Positions 20,191 through 28,466 of a stretch of 45,567 nt of DNA are shown one piece after another. Under the pieces are notes generated by a model. That model had not been told where the DNA came from. It worked only from the letters and a program-made list of their open reading frames with translations, and made no database searches. This stretch comes from Yersinia thracica (GTDB taxonomy: Bacteria; Pseudomonadota; Gammaproteobacteria; Enterobacterales; Enterobacteriaceae): contig NZ_CABHXX010000032.1 of NCBI RefSeq assembly GCF_902170565.1, forward strand, positions 1-45,567, in the 5' to 3' direction. Position 1 is the first letter of the stretch. Each line of letters starts with the position of its first letter. A program made the translations under genes and the position numbers.

Positions 20191-21504
20191 TTAACGCAGG
20201 TTAACCAGAGTTTGTAAGATCTGATCCTGGGTTTTGATGGTCTGCGCGTTCGACTGATAGTTACGCTGCGCCACAATCATGTTCACCAGTTCTTTACTCA
20301 AATCCACGTTAGAGGATTCCAGTGCGCCGCTGGTCAATGTGCCAAAGCCGCCGCTACCCGCCGTCCCGAGAATCGCGTTACCGGAGGACAGGGTTTCTTT
20401 CCAGACGTTATTGCCCTCAGATGACAAACCTTCTGGGTTAGCAAAGTTAACCATCACGATTTGGCCTAGCAATTGGCTCTGCTGGTTTGAATAAGTCCCG
20501 ACCACCGAGCCGTCGTTGTTGATCTGGAAGCCAGTGAATTCGCCCGCGGCATAACCCGTTTGGTTTTGGGCAACAATGCTGTCCGTACCGGTATTTTGCT
20601 GCTTGCTGCCCGCCACATTCAGCGCGAAATCCTGTGCCGGGGCGCCATTAACTATCCCCATTGGGATGGTCAAGGTGAAAGGCACAGTTGTTGGGGTTTC
20701 TACCGGTGTGGTGGCCGGTGGGGTTATCACCGGATGGGTGGTTTCAACCAATGCACCGTTAGTGTCAAAACGCATGGAACCGCGTCTCTCGGCCACTTGT
20801 GCAGGGGCGGCGCTGCTATCACGGGTGTAAACATCCCAAGAGTTACCATTGATAGAATCTTCGGAGCGCTTAACATAGAACACGTTGATTTCATGGCGGT
20901 TACCCAAGCTATCAAAGGTGGTCATGTTATTCACAAAGCTATAGGTATCGGGCTTTTCGGGATCAAACGTCGGGGTAGTGACCCCCGCACTGCTGGTTGT
21001 CTCGGCGGGAATAATTTTGTGCGTCGACGTCAAGTTAGCCACCATATTGCCGGAAGTGGTGGCTTTGGCTGGGATCATGCCCTGGGGGATAGACAGCGGA
21101 ACCGGGTTGGCCCCTTGCTGTACCGTCGGAGGTGTTCCTGTTGCCGGGTAACCGGTCAGGTTGAGGCCCTGCATATTGACGATATTGCGGTTTTCATCCA
21201 GCTTAAACTGACCGTTGCGGGCATAGAAGATACCGCCGGTGCTGTCTTGCATGCGGAAGAAACCATTTTGGCTGATAGCCAAGTCCAGACGGCGGTTGGT
21301 GGTAGTGGTGGTGCCGTCGTTAAAATCCTGAGTAATCCCTGCAACCTTGACGCCCATCCCGGTCTGAGAGCCGGCGAACATATCGGCAAAAGAAACTGAG
21401 CCGGCTTTAAAACCTGAGGTCGCCGAGTTGGCGATATTGTTACCGATCACATCCAGGTTACTGGACGCTGCGTTCAAACCGCTGACTGCTTGAGAAAAGC
21501 CCAT
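20191..21504 (-). CDS. flgE: Flagellar hook protein FlgE
   Basis: FlgE polymerises into the hook, the universal joint between rod and filament. The 437-residue protein (E. coli 402) starts MGFSQAVSGLNAASSNLDVI, followed by GNNIANSATSGFK, and ends with the ELVNMIVAQRNYQSNAQTI helix (about 406-424). The additional length is in the Thr/Pro/Val-rich variable outer domain (about 255-300), exposed on the hook surface. It is separated from flgD by 125 bp containing a hairpin. Confidence 0.98.
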   Translation of the reverse strand: MGFSQAVSGLNAASSNLDVIGNNIANSATSGFKAGSVSFADMFAGSQTGMGVKVAGITQDFNDGTTTTTNRRLDLAISQNGFFRMQDSTGGIFYARNGQFKLDENRNIVNMQGLNLTGYPATGTPPTVQQGANPVPLSIPQGMIPAKATTSGNMVANLTSTHKIIPAETTSSAGVTTPTFDPEKPDTYSFVNNMTTFDSLGNRHEINVFYVKRSEDSINGNSWDVYTRDSSAAPAQVAERRGSMRFDTNGALVETTHPVITPPATTPVETPTTVPFTLTIPMGIVNGAPAQDFALNVAGSKQQNTGTDSIVAQNQTGYAAGEFTGFQINNDGSVVGTYSNQQSQLLGQIVMVNFANPEGLSSEGNNVWKETLSSGNAILGTAGSGGFGTLTSGALESSNVDLSKELVNMIVAQRNYQSNAQTIKTQDQILQTLVNLR

Positions 21505-21543
21505 TTTCTTCTCCGTTAAATTCGGGGTCCGTTACAGACCTAA

Positions 21544-21567
21544 AGCGTTGATGACATATCAAACGCT
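21544..21567. other. Hairpin between flgD and flgE
   Basis: AGCGTT/AACGCT plus GAT/ATC pair with one bulge, in the 125-bp flgD-flgE gap. It is followed by a T-run in plus-strand orientation, opposite to the genes, so as read in the flgD-flgE mRNA it lacks a downstream U-tract. It may be a stabilising or processing structure in the operon mRNA. Confidence 0.4.
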
Positions 21568-21629
21568 GTTTTTAATCATCAAGACCTGAGTAACTCACCG
21601 TCTTGTCTGTTGTGTTGTGCTGTTACGAT

Positions 21630-22316
21630 TTACAAAATCTGACGGATTTTATCCATCGTAATGGTACCCGCCATGCCGAGATCCAATTTAGGGCCGTCAC
21701 TACCCCGAGTGACACCATTAACAATGGCGTAGCTCAAAGGTGTCGCTACCACCGATGCACCGCCGTTAGTCGCGGTGATCGTCACGGTATAAGCGCCGTC
21801 CGGTGCATTACCACCGGCCTCCAGTGAGCCATCCCAGGTAAAGGCATGCACACCCGCCGTCAATCCGCCAATCTCTATCGTGCGAACTGCCACGCCGTTA
21901 CTGTCGCTGATAGTCGCCGTCACTTTGTCAGCGGCTTGCTCCAGCTCAACACCAAATGGTGTAGTGGTCACAACGCCATCTTTGCTACCGGCCAACACAT
22001 TGGTTCCCGGAATCATCACGCCGCGACCAATCAGGCTGCTAGCTTGCAATGATTGGCTGTTATCAATTTGGCCGGAGATAGAACCCAGAGTGGTATTCAA
22101 TTTTTCAATGCCGCTCACGGTGTTGATCTGCGCTAATTGCGTGGTCAATTCGTTGTTTTGCATTGGGTTGGTCGGGTCCTGGTTTTTCAACTGTGCCACC
22201 AACAACGTCAGGAAACTGTTCTGCAGATCCTGGCTGGTGCTGCCGCTGGTTGAACCGGTGCCGCTAGTGCTGTTAATCCCGTAATCACTATCAGTCAGGG
22301 AATTCGTAATAGCCAT
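21630..22316 (-). CDS. flgD: Flagellar hook cap / hook assembly protein FlgD
   Basis: FlgD caps the growing hook and is later replaced by FlgK. The 228-residue protein has the conserved N-terminal export region FLTLLVAQLKNQDPTNPM (about 36-53) and QNNELTTQLAQINTVSGIEK, followed by the fibronectin-like/tudor-like hook-cap core with the FTWDG motif at about 160. It sits 15 bp after flgC. Confidence 0.98.
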   Translation of the reverse strand: MAITNSLTDSDYGINSTSGTGSTSGSTSQDLQNSFLTLLVAQLKNQDPTNPMQNNELTTQLAQINTVSGIEKLNTTLGSISGQIDNSQSLQASSLIGRGVMIPGTNVLAGSKDGVVTTTPFGVELEQAADKVTATISDSNGVAVRTIEIGGLTAGVHAFTWDGSLEAGGNAPDGAYTVTITATNGGASVVATPLSYAIVNGVTRGSDGPKLDLGMAGTITMDKIRQIL

Positions 22317-22331
22317 GTGTACAGGCTCCTG

Positions 22332-22736
22332 TTATTGACCCAATGTCAGTGTTTTGAGCATCAACGATTTCGTCGTATTCAGCACTTCAACATTGGCCTG
22401 ATAACTACGCGAAGCTGAAATGGTGTTCACCATCTCGCCAGTGATATCAACGTTAGGCATCCGGACATACCCCTTGGCATCCGCCAGTGGGTTACCGGGT
22501 TGAAAGACCAAACGATCTGGCGCTGGGTCATCAACAACTTGTGCAACTCGCACACCGCCGGTTTCTTGCCCCGGCTGAGCCGCAACCTGAAACACCACTT
22601 GCTTAGCGCGGTAGGGTTGACCATCCGGGCCGGTCACACTGTCGGCGTTCGCCATGTTACTGGCGCTGACGTTCATCCGCTGCGACTGAGCTGATAATGC
22701 AGAACCGGCAATATCAAAAATATTCAGTAAAGACAT
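22332..22736 (-). CDS. flgC: Flagellar proximal rod protein FlgC
   Basis: FlgC is a proximal rod protein. The 134-residue protein matches the family's length exactly. It has the N-terminal rod signature ([20 protein letters not shown], about 20-39), [20 protein letters not shown] (about 92-111) and the C-terminal [20 protein letters not shown]. It follows flgB after 5 bp. Confidence 0.98.
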   Translation of the reverse strand: MSLLNIFDIAGSALSAQSQRMNVSASNMANADSVTGPDGQPYRAKQVVFQVAAQPGQETGGVRVAQVVDDPAPDRLVFQPGNPLADAKGYVRMPNVDITGEMVNTISASRSYQANVEVLNTTKSLMLKTLTLGQ

Positions 22737-22741
22737 CCGTC

Positions 22742-23155
22742 TTATCCTTGTTGTAACACTGACATCATCCCTTTGATCTGACCGCCGAGAATGGTCAAAT
22801 CGGTCTGATATTTCAGGCTGTTATCGGCAAAATTGGTACGTTCGCGGTCCATATCCACCGTGTTGCCATCCATTGATGGCTGGTCTGGCACCCGGAATAA
22901 TAGGTCCAGATCAGGCGGCTGAACTGTACTTGCAGGGATATGACGGGCTGACGTTAAACTGAGTGACACCCCGGTTCCATTGACACGTCCTTGCTCCATC
23001 ACTTTTTTCAGTTGGCTGGAGAAATCAATATCACGTGCCTGAAAGCCGGGCGTATCCGCATTAGCAATATTGGACGACAGGATCTCCTGTCGTTGCGCGC
23101 GCAAGTTAAGCGCCTCTTGTTGAAAACGCAGAGCGCCGTCCAGTTTGTCGAGCAT
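22742..23155 (-). CDS. flgB: Flagellar proximal rod protein FlgB
   Basis: FlgB is the first rod protein laid on the MS ring and FliE. The 137-residue protein starts [20 protein letters not shown] and carries [20 protein letters not shown] (about 26-45). The ATG at 23155 follows a G-rich Shine-Dalgarno; the longer reading to 23194 adds non-family residues. It is first gene of flgBCDEFGHIJ and divergent from flgA across about 200 bp, which must carry the class 2 promoters for both. Confidence 0.97.
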   Translation of the reverse strand: MLDKLDGALRFQQEALNLRAQRQEILSSNIANADTPGFQARDIDFSSQLKKVMEQGRVNGTGVSLSLTSARHIPASTVQPPDLDLLFRVPDQPSMDGNTVDMDRERTNFADNSLKYQTDLTILGGQIKGMMSVLQQG

Positions 23156-23359
23156 AGTCCCCCCCGCAAGGTTAGAATTTGGAGTCGACAGCATAAACGC
23201 CGTACCGGGAAGCCTATCGTCAGAATAAGAGCAAAATGCGTCGCTATTTGTCCCCTTAGCCTTGTCGAGCTACGGGTACACTAGTGTGCGAGAGGGGATA
23301 CCCCGGCATTACCCGGTTGTGTGGACGGAGATAATGTTGTGAGGACGGAGAGAATATTG
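23156..23359. promoter_or_regulatory. flgB-flgA divergent promoter region
   Basis: This 204-bp gap separates flgB (minus) from flgA (plus). By analogy with enterobacteria it should contain FlhDC boxes and two sigma-70 class 2 promoters. I could not identify them with confidence by eye. Confidence 0.5.
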
Positions 23360-24040
23360 ATGGCAATGAAAAGAAATGACGCCCTAACCTTAGCTTTAGG
23401 GCTAGTGTTTATGAGTCAAGCATTGGCACATCAGGCGATGGCAGCAGATTTATCAGCACAGGTAAATCAATTCTTTCGCCAGCAATATCCCGATAAAAGC
23501 CGTCAGGTTAATGTCATTATCAAAACCCCGCAGAGCCAATGGCCACAATGCGAGACGCCCGAAATTTCGCTGCCACCCAATGCCCGCCCTTGGGGAAATA
23601 TCAGCTTGTCGGTGCGGTGCGAGGGTTTACGGCGTTTTATTCAGACCCAAGTACAGGTCAGCGGCCAGTATGCGGTGGCCGCCCGTCAACTGACGGCAGG
23701 GGCGAAAATCACGCCGCAAGATATTGCAATGAAACAAGGCCGGCTCGATACCCTGCCCCCTGGCGCGTTATTGGAACCCAGTTTTGCTCAAGGCGCGGTC
23801 AGTTTACGGCAAATCAATGCTGGCCAGCCGCTGACTCGCAATATGTTGCGCCGCCTGTGGAGAGTCAAAGCAGGGCAAGATGTGCAGGTCTTAGCGCAGG
23901 GCGACGGATTTAATGTTAACGGCAGTGGCAAAGCCATGAACAACGCCGCAGTGCAAGATAATGTCCGGGTGCGCATGGCGTCGGGCCAAATCGTCAGTGG
24001 CACCGTGGCTGACGATGGTACAATTAAGATAATGTTATAG
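23360..24040 (+). CDS. flgA: P-ring assembly chaperone FlgA
   Basis: FlgA is the periplasmic chaperone needed to assemble the FlgI P ring. The 226-residue precursor has a cleavable signal peptide (about 1-27, ending HQAMA before ADLSAQ), then CEGLRRFIQTQVQVSG and the SAF-like domain with KQGRLDTLPPGALL (about 131-144) and the strongly conserved C-terminal NAAVQDNVRVRMASGQIVSG. The ATG at 23360 follows GGAGAG; the ATG at 23366 and a GTG at 23339 are alternatives. The sigma-28 promoter of flgM starts five bases after its stop. Confidence 0.96.
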   Translation: MAMKRNDALTLALGLVFMSQALAHQAMAADLSAQVNQFFRQQYPDKSRQVNVIIKTPQSQWPQCETPEISLPPNARPWGNISLSVRCEGLRRFIQTQVQVSGQYAVAARQLTAGAKITPQDIAMKQGRLDTLPPGALLEPSFAQGAVSLRQINAGQPLTRNMLRRLWRVKAGQDVQVLAQGDGFNVNGSGKAMNNAAVQDNVRVRMASGQIVSGTVADDGTIKIML

Positions 24041-24044
24041 TGAT

Positions 24045-24071
24045 TAAAGTTTTTGTAACCTTTGCCGATAA
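24045..24071 (+). promoter_or_regulatory. Sigma-28 (FliA) promoter of flgMN
   Basis: TAAAGTTT, 11 bases, GCCGATAA: a perfect 16 of 16 match to the sigma-28 consensus with exact spacing. It starts five bases after the flgA stop and lies about 120 bp before the flgM ATG. It fits the known class 3 promoter that gives FlgM autoregulation. Confidence 0.92.
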
Positions 24072-24090
24072 CCTTGGTATGCAGTTATTT

Positions 24091-24168
24091 GCGGGTTAAA
24101 CAGTGACAATCCCGCTATTCTTTTGCTGAAAGATAAAAATCTTGCGGGTCGATAAACGTCAATCCCGC
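24091..24168 (+). repeat. Twin GCGGG/CCCGC hairpins in the flgM leader
   Basis: Two 25-bp units, 24091-24115 and 24144-24168, each start GCGGGT and end CAATCCCGC with different middles; the copies lie 53 bp apart. Each can form a 5-bp GC-only stem. Both lie between the sigma-28 promoter and the flgM Shine-Dalgarno, and the second ends about 8 bases before GGAG. They may be RNA hairpins or a duplicated operator. Confidence 0.6.
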
Positions 24169-24189
24169 TATATAAGGGAGCAACACCAT

Positions 24190-24489
24190 ATGAGTATTGA
24201 TCGCACCCAGCCATTATTACCGGTAACACAAGTGCAACCACGGGAAACCAGTGATATTGCGCAGCAAACGCGGAAACAGTCTACCCAGACAAAAACGCCG
24301 GTGAGTGGTACTGAGGTTAAATTGAGTGACGCGCAGGCGAAATTGATGCAACCGGGTAGTCAGGACATCAATGTAGAACGTGTCGAAACCTTAAAACAGG
24401 CGATTCGTTCAGGTCAACTGACCATGGACACCGGTAAAATTGCCGATGCTTTGCTCAGAAATGTCGCAGATGATCTGAAGAACAGCTAA
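24190..24489 (+). CDS. flgM: Anti-sigma-28 factor FlgM
   Basis: FlgM binds sigma-28 (FliA) and blocks class 3 promoters until the hook is complete, when it is exported. The 99-residue protein (E. coli 97) has a disordered Gln/Thr-rich N-terminal half and the sigma-binding C-terminal half (about 50-99), with [14 protein letters not shown] and [19 protein letters not shown]. The ATG at 24190 follows GGAG. Expression from a perfect sigma-28 promoter at 24045-24071 gives feedback; read-through from flgA is also likely. flgN follows after about 50 bp. Confidence 0.97.
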   Translation: MSIDRTQPLLPVTQVQPRETSDIAQQTRKQSTQTKTPVSGTEVKLSDAQAKLMQPGSQDINVERVETLKQAIRSGQLTMDTGKIADALLRNVADDLKNS

Positions 24490-24500
24490 ACATAAAATAA

Positions 24501-24530
24501 TCGTTAACCGTAAAATCGTTAACCGTAAAA
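24501..24530 (+). repeat. 15-bp perfect tandem duplication before flgN
   Basis: tcgttaaccgtaaaa occurs twice head to tail (24501-24515 and 24516-24530) and ends exactly where the flgN Shine-Dalgarno AGGA begins. It looks like a recent slippage duplication in the flgM-flgN gap. Confidence 0.85.
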
Positions 24531-24536
24531 GGATAG

Positions 24537-24980
24537 GTGGTGGTGGAAAGATTACAAACCAATCTGGACCAGCAGCTGGAACTGCTTGAATCCCTGAAAA
24601 CTGTCGTAGCGCAAGAACAGCAATTACTGTGCTCCGGTCGGATTCAAGGCAGGGTGCTGCAAGGTGTCACTGAACAAAAAAGTTCAATTTTGGCGACCTT
24701 GGCTTATCTGGATCAGACCCGGCTCACCACCGAAAAAACGAGCAATATTCAAGCGCCGTACAGCAGCGTGCATGAGTTAGCCGTCCGCTGGCAACGTATA
24801 TTGGCGCTGGCCGAAGCGCTGCGCTACAGCAACCTGCATAATGGGCTATTACTGCAACAGCATATTGAGCATAACACTCAGGCGCTGGCTGTTTTGAACA
24901 CACGCCACGGCCAGACACTGTATGGGCCTGATGGTCACTCTAAAGGCGCCAGTTTGCTGGGCCGCAAGATTGGTATTTAG
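24537..24980 (+). CDS. flgN: Flagellar export chaperone FlgN
   Basis: FlgN is the cytoplasmic chaperone that delivers FlgK and FlgL to the export gate. The 147-residue protein (E. coli 138) is helical with the conserved VTEQKSSILATLAYLDQ segment (about 44-60) and the tail TLYGPDGHSKGASLLGRKIG. Three in-frame GTG codons lie side by side (24537, 24540, 24543) after AAGGATAG; which is used is unclear. Its stop is 2 bp from the inv stop, so the two genes converge with no room for a terminator. Confidence 0.94.
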   Translation: MVVERLQTNLDQQLELLESLKTVVAQEQQLLCSGRIQGRVLQGVTEQKSSILATLAYLDQTRLTTEKTSNIQAPYSSVHELAVRWQRILALAEALRYSNLHNGLLLQQHIEHNTQALAVLNTRHGQTLYGPDGHSKGASLLGRKIGI

Positions 24981-24982
24981 CC

Positions 24983-27529
24983 CTATTGCGGTGCCGCGCA
25001 AAGTGGATACGCCGATGACACCGATATTGCCTGCAATGCGCCGCTAGTCATATCCATGGCGACAAAATCTGTACTGGTCTTTTTAGTCCAATAGTTGCCC
25101 GATGGCCATTCAGAGCTATCATAGGTTGTCAAACTCCCCCACTCTCCCCATAGCGTCCCGTCAGCTGCGCGCGAGCCATTAGTGGTGCGCGAGGATTCAA
25201 TCAGTGCCGTCATATCTGTAGCTTGGCAGATTCTGCTGGCTTGAATATCTGTTTTCAGCGACTGACCGCCAGAATATACCCACAGATTAGGTTTGAACCG
25301 ATAGGTTGCGGTATAGCTCGGGAACTTTTTACTCTTTGCTGTCACCTTAACGGTGCTGCCATAGGTTTGATAGACAATATTGACCTTACCCTGATTATCC
25401 ACCGCCACGTTGGGCATATATGATGACGTCCAGTCATACTGAGTATTATTCGCCACATTACCATTCATCACCAATTGGAAGGTGGCTTTATTAAAGATTG
25501 TTTTCGGGAAATCTTTATCCGTCGCGAAATTTTCCCCATTGACCGAAATAGCGGTTATTTCAGGCACTGGATCGAGTGTTATTTTTCTCTGTAACCCACT
25601 CTGTTCCGTGGTGCCAATTTTAGGTGTGATAGTGACATCCCCAGCTGTATTTCCGGTCACAGTCGCGGTATAGCTGTCTGGCTGCTCGCTAATGGCACTG
25701 ATATTTACCGCAATTCCACTTTGGATGAAACTAAGATCCTTGATACCACTGATAAAATCATTATTTTTATTATGCGGTACAAATGTAAGAGTAGAGCTCA
25801 TGGTGCCATCAGCCACAATTTCGGATGCGGAAACAGTAAAGCTTGAGTGAGCAGTATCTAGGGTCGAATCTACTGCAAACTGAACATCAACACTCTGCTG
25901 TTGCCCCTCGATATCCAAGGTGACCACAGACACACCCGCAGTCATGTTGGTTAATGCAATACTCGCAGTACCCTTCCCATCAGTTTTTTCCGTGACTTCG
26001 CTAGGGAGTGCGCCATTACTGGTTGTAATGACAACTTCTTGCCCTACCACTGGCGCATTATCAAGATTGGCAACAGTAAATTCAACGGTGATCGCGGTGC
26101 TACCATCAGCCGGTGCACCATCACCTGTCACCGTCGATGTGACAATAAACTGAGGTTGCTGAACAATAGCGGTCAATGTTGATGGGTTAGAGCTATTTCC
26201 ATCACCATCGACCGCCGTCGCGCTGATGTTATAGGTGTTGGCCGCCAGTTCGGTCTCATTACTCACTCCAGTGGCCCGGCTTGCGGATGCCACGCGTCGA
26301 TAAACAGGCAAAACCACACTATAATTCATTGTATCTATGAGGATTATTTTGCCGCCAGCGGCAACTAGCTCAGTATCATTCCAGATAATGCGTTTTGCTG
26401 CATATTGATTCTGTACGCGCGCACTAACTTGATAAACCTGGCCCGGCTGGCCAGAGAGCACCGCTGGAGATAATGCCAGTTTGAACATATTCTGTTTCTG
26501 GTACTCCAGCACAATATTAGCATTACGCTCGACAAGATTATAACGACTCTCAGCAAGCAAACGCGTCCCGGCGACCTGCGAGGGGCTAAACTGCGAGCGA
26601 AAGCTCTCTCCGAAACGATAATCTATTTGTAAGTTCCACTGGGTTTCATGCTGATGACTTTTCCCCATGCGCTGTTCAACCCCGAGAGTTAATAAAGGTA
26701 TCGGCGTATAATTAAGCCCGGCAGTAAACGCATAAGGGTTGCTTTGCAGATTATCTTTTCCAAACAAAGCGACTCGTTCACCCGTATATTGTTCATAGAT
26801 TAACTTCCCCCCCAATTGAGGAAGTGTTGGTAAATAAGCTTTGACGCGTAAGTCGCCACCTGCAGCAGGTCGCTCATTATAATGGGCGAAATCTCGGGAC
26901 GGGTGCCACCCATTAAGACGAAAATAACCATTAGCTGATAGTTGCAAATAGTCAGCCCAAGCCTCAACACCAAAACCAAGACGGTGATTATGTCCCGTCA
27001 AATCATTATCATAGAAAGTATTCAGCCCATACAGCCATTTTTCCTGCAACGTACGAACTCCTGCACCGATATTAAGTGTATTTCGGCTGTCTTTATTTCT
27101 AATGCCTAACTGACTAAAAAAGAGATATGAATCGGAGTCATACCAAGGGAGAAGCCAGTCAAGAGAGCTTTCGTTAAGAGAGAATTTTTTGTCAAAGTTA
27201 ACATTAACTTGAGCAGTACCAAACTTAGCTAGCCAATGTTTTATTTCTTGATTTGCCGCATCATTCGCCATTGAACGTGCGATATCAGATGCCCTGCCAG
27301 ATGATGCCAGTTTTGCTCCAGTATTTAACATCTTATAGGCGACTTCATCATGGTGTGGCAAGGTCTCAAATTCTTCTGAATTAAAATAATAAGGCTCATT
27401 CATTGGTATTCCATTAATACTATTTTGCCGTGAAAGCCCAGGGGTAAATATGTCAAATATCAAACTAACTAATATTATTGTCTTAGTGATAACATTAGAA
27501 ACAGTTAGCTTATTAATAAACACATACAT
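24983..27529 (-). CDS. inv: Invasin (inverse autotransporter adhesin)
   Basis: Invasin is the Yersinia outer membrane adhesin that binds host beta1 integrins and promotes uptake. The 848-residue protein resembles the roughly 835-residue Y. enterocolitica form, not the longer (about 985) Y. pseudotuberculosis form, so it probably lacks domain D2. Order: hydrophobic signal segment (about 13-30), inverse autotransporter beta-barrel (about 105-345, with SSLDWLLPWYDSDSYLFFSQ), bacterial Ig-like domains (about 415-740) and a C-terminal lectin-like domain. Cys768 and Cys844 are spaced as the known disulfide, and Asp772 (CQATD) matches the integrin-critical aspartate. The ATG at 27529 follows GAGGG. 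The first 100 residues look divergent from the Y. enterocolitica sequence I recall. Integrin binding is inferred, not shown. Confidence 0.93.
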   Translation of the reverse strand: MYVFINKLTVSNVITKTIILVSLIFDIFTPGLSRQNSINGIPMNEPYYFNSEEFETLPHHDEVAYKMLNTGAKLASSGRASDIARSMANDAANQEIKHWLAKFGTAQVNVNFDKKFSLNESSLDWLLPWYDSDSYLFFSQLGIRNKDSRNTLNIGAGVRTLQEKWLYGLNTFYDNDLTGHNHRLGFGVEAWADYLQLSANGYFRLNGWHPSRDFAHYNERPAAGGDLRVKAYLPTLPQLGGKLIYEQYTGERVALFGKDNLQSNPYAFTAGLNYTPIPLLTLGVEQRMGKSHQHETQWNLQIDYRFGESFRSQFSPSQVAGTRLLAESRYNLVERNANIVLEYQKQNMFKLALSPAVLSGQPGQVYQVSARVQNQYAAKRIIWNDTELVAAGGKIILIDTMNYSVVLPVYRRVASASRATGVSNETELAANTYNISATAVDGDGNSSNPSTLTAIVQQPQFIVTSTVTGDGAPADGSTAITVEFTVANLDNAPVVGQEVVITTSNGALPSEVTEKTDGKGTASIALTNMTAGVSVVTLDIEGQQQSVDVQFAVDSTLDTAHSSFTVSASEIVADGTMSSTLTFVPHNKNNDFISGIKDLSFIQSGIAVNISAISEQPDSYTATVTGNTAGDVTITPKIGTTEQSGLQRKITLDPVPEITAISVNGENFATDKDFPKTIFNKATFQLVMNGNVANNTQYDWTSSYMPNVAVDNQGKVNIVYQTYGSTVKVTAKSKKFPSYTATYRFKPNLWVYSGGQSLKTDIQASRICQATDMTALIESSRTTNGSRAADGTLWGEWGSLTTYDSSEWPSGNYWTKKTSTDFVAMDMTSGALQAISVSSAYPLCAAPQ

Positions 27530-27891
27530 TGACAACCCTCCCGGATTAATACCAACTCAATAATATTCATTAAAAAGACAATAGAGAACCAACAGTAAAC
27601 ACGGCAACCTCAAAATAAAATTCGAATATCACTTCCATTCCTTAAAAAGATAATTAATAGAGTAGCAGAAATTATAAAAGCTCAACTAAAAATCACGCAG
27701 CAATTAAAATATAAATTAAATAACATTCAATATATTATTTATCATCCTATTTAAATTAAATATTAATATATTCAGCGATGTTTTTATCAAAATAACTTAC
27801 GCCATATTGATAAAATAATATCGTCTCATTTTTAGCAATACGATACTCTGGCGTGACTAGGTAAATACTGGCCTAGTTTAAAGGAGGAAAT
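27530..27891. promoter_or_regulatory. A+T-rich region between inv and a small secreted-peptide gene
   Basis: This 362-bp divergent gap is strikingly A+T-rich compared with the flagellar genes on each side. In other yersiniae the inv promoter is silenced by H-NS and activated by RovA, which bind A+T-rich DNA, so the composition fits. I did not find a convincing single -35/-10 pair. An ACTAGG/CCTAGT inverted repeat (27856-27877) sits just before the Shine-Dalgarno of the plus-strand small gene. Confidence 0.6.
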
Positions 27892-28047
27892 ATGGAAAAA
27901 CAGCGTGTAAGTTTATTATTTAGCTTGGTTTTTGTCGGCGTTATGGCGATGTCTGCACATTCAACAGCCCAAGCCAGGGAGATCAATAGCAGGCCACCCC
28001 ATCCAATTCCGATATGCTACGGCTGCTTTTCCCCAATAGGATTTTAG
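27892..28047 (+). CDS. Small secreted peptide of unknown function
   Basis: I do not recognise this gene. It encodes 51 residues with a textbook Shine-Dalgarno (AAGGAGG, five bases before the ATG). The sequence starts MEKQRVSLLFSLVFVGVMAM, a typical Sec signal, and an AxA-type cleavage site (STAQA) falls at about 28. The predicted mature part is about 23 residues, Pro-rich (RPPHPIPI), with two cysteines as CYGC and the tail FSPIGF. It is divergent from inv across A+T-rich DNA and converges on flhE, overlapping its stop by 4 bases. An exported disulfide-bonded peptide is inferred. It might instead be a leader peptide or a decaying gene, but the signal and ribosome site argue for translation. 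Confidence 0.65.
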   Translation: MEKQRVSLLFSLVFVGVMAMSAHSTAQAREINSRPPHPIPICYGCFSPIGF

Positions 28048-28466
28048 CGATAATTCACCAGCACTTGGTTACTAATGACTTGCAGCGGCGGATTTACTCG
28101 CCCTTTACCTGCAATAAAGTAAACAAAAGTCAGTTGAGTCGCAGCCGCTTCCCCCGCCAACCCGCGGCTTTGCCCGCTGCCGCCTTCAAGAGGCATACAG
28201 CGGGTCGGCGTACACAACTGAACTTGTAAACCATCCGGTGCTGCCGACATTAATTGGTAGCGCCAACCTACTGACACAATCCGCGCATTTTCTTGAGCCA
28301 GTGCAACCGGTGATTGCAGCGGTTTGGCGGAAATAGCTACTCCGCGAAAACTCTGTGTAATGCCAATATCATCGGCCACCCACGTCCCTGAAGCAGCTGC
28401 ATTCAATGGCACTATTGCGAACGAAAGCACACTGCCCAGAATCACGGGAAAAAGACGAGTTAGCAT
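28044..28466 (-). CDS. flhE: Flagellar protein FlhE
   Basis: FlhE is a small periplasmic protein of enterobacteria that prevents proton leakage through the export gate and influences swarming. The 140-residue protein has a signal peptide (about 1-25, ending NAAAS or nearby) and a compact periplasmic domain with two cysteines (QLCTPTRC, about 83-90). The ATG overlaps the flhA stop by one base. Its stop lies inside the last codons of the convergent small-peptide gene. Confidence 0.93.
   Translation of the reverse strand: MLTRLFPVILGSVLSFAIVPLNAAASGTWVADDIGITQSFRGVAISAKPLQSPVALAQENARIVSVGWRYQLMSAAPDGLQVQLCTPTRCMPLEGGSGQSRGLAGEAAATQLTFVYFIAGKGRVNPPLQVISNQVLVNYR

Noticed and set aside
20560-21399. 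A 279-codon open frame on the plus strand, antisense to flgE
   Set aside because: It lies wholly inside flgE on the opposite strand and its product has no recognisable motif. It is a shadow of a GC-rich conserved gene.
28044-28229. A plus-strand frame starting inside the end of the small-peptide gene and running into flhE antisense
   Set aside because: Overlaps flhE, lacks a ribosome site and has no signal or motif. The 27892 start in another frame is better supported.
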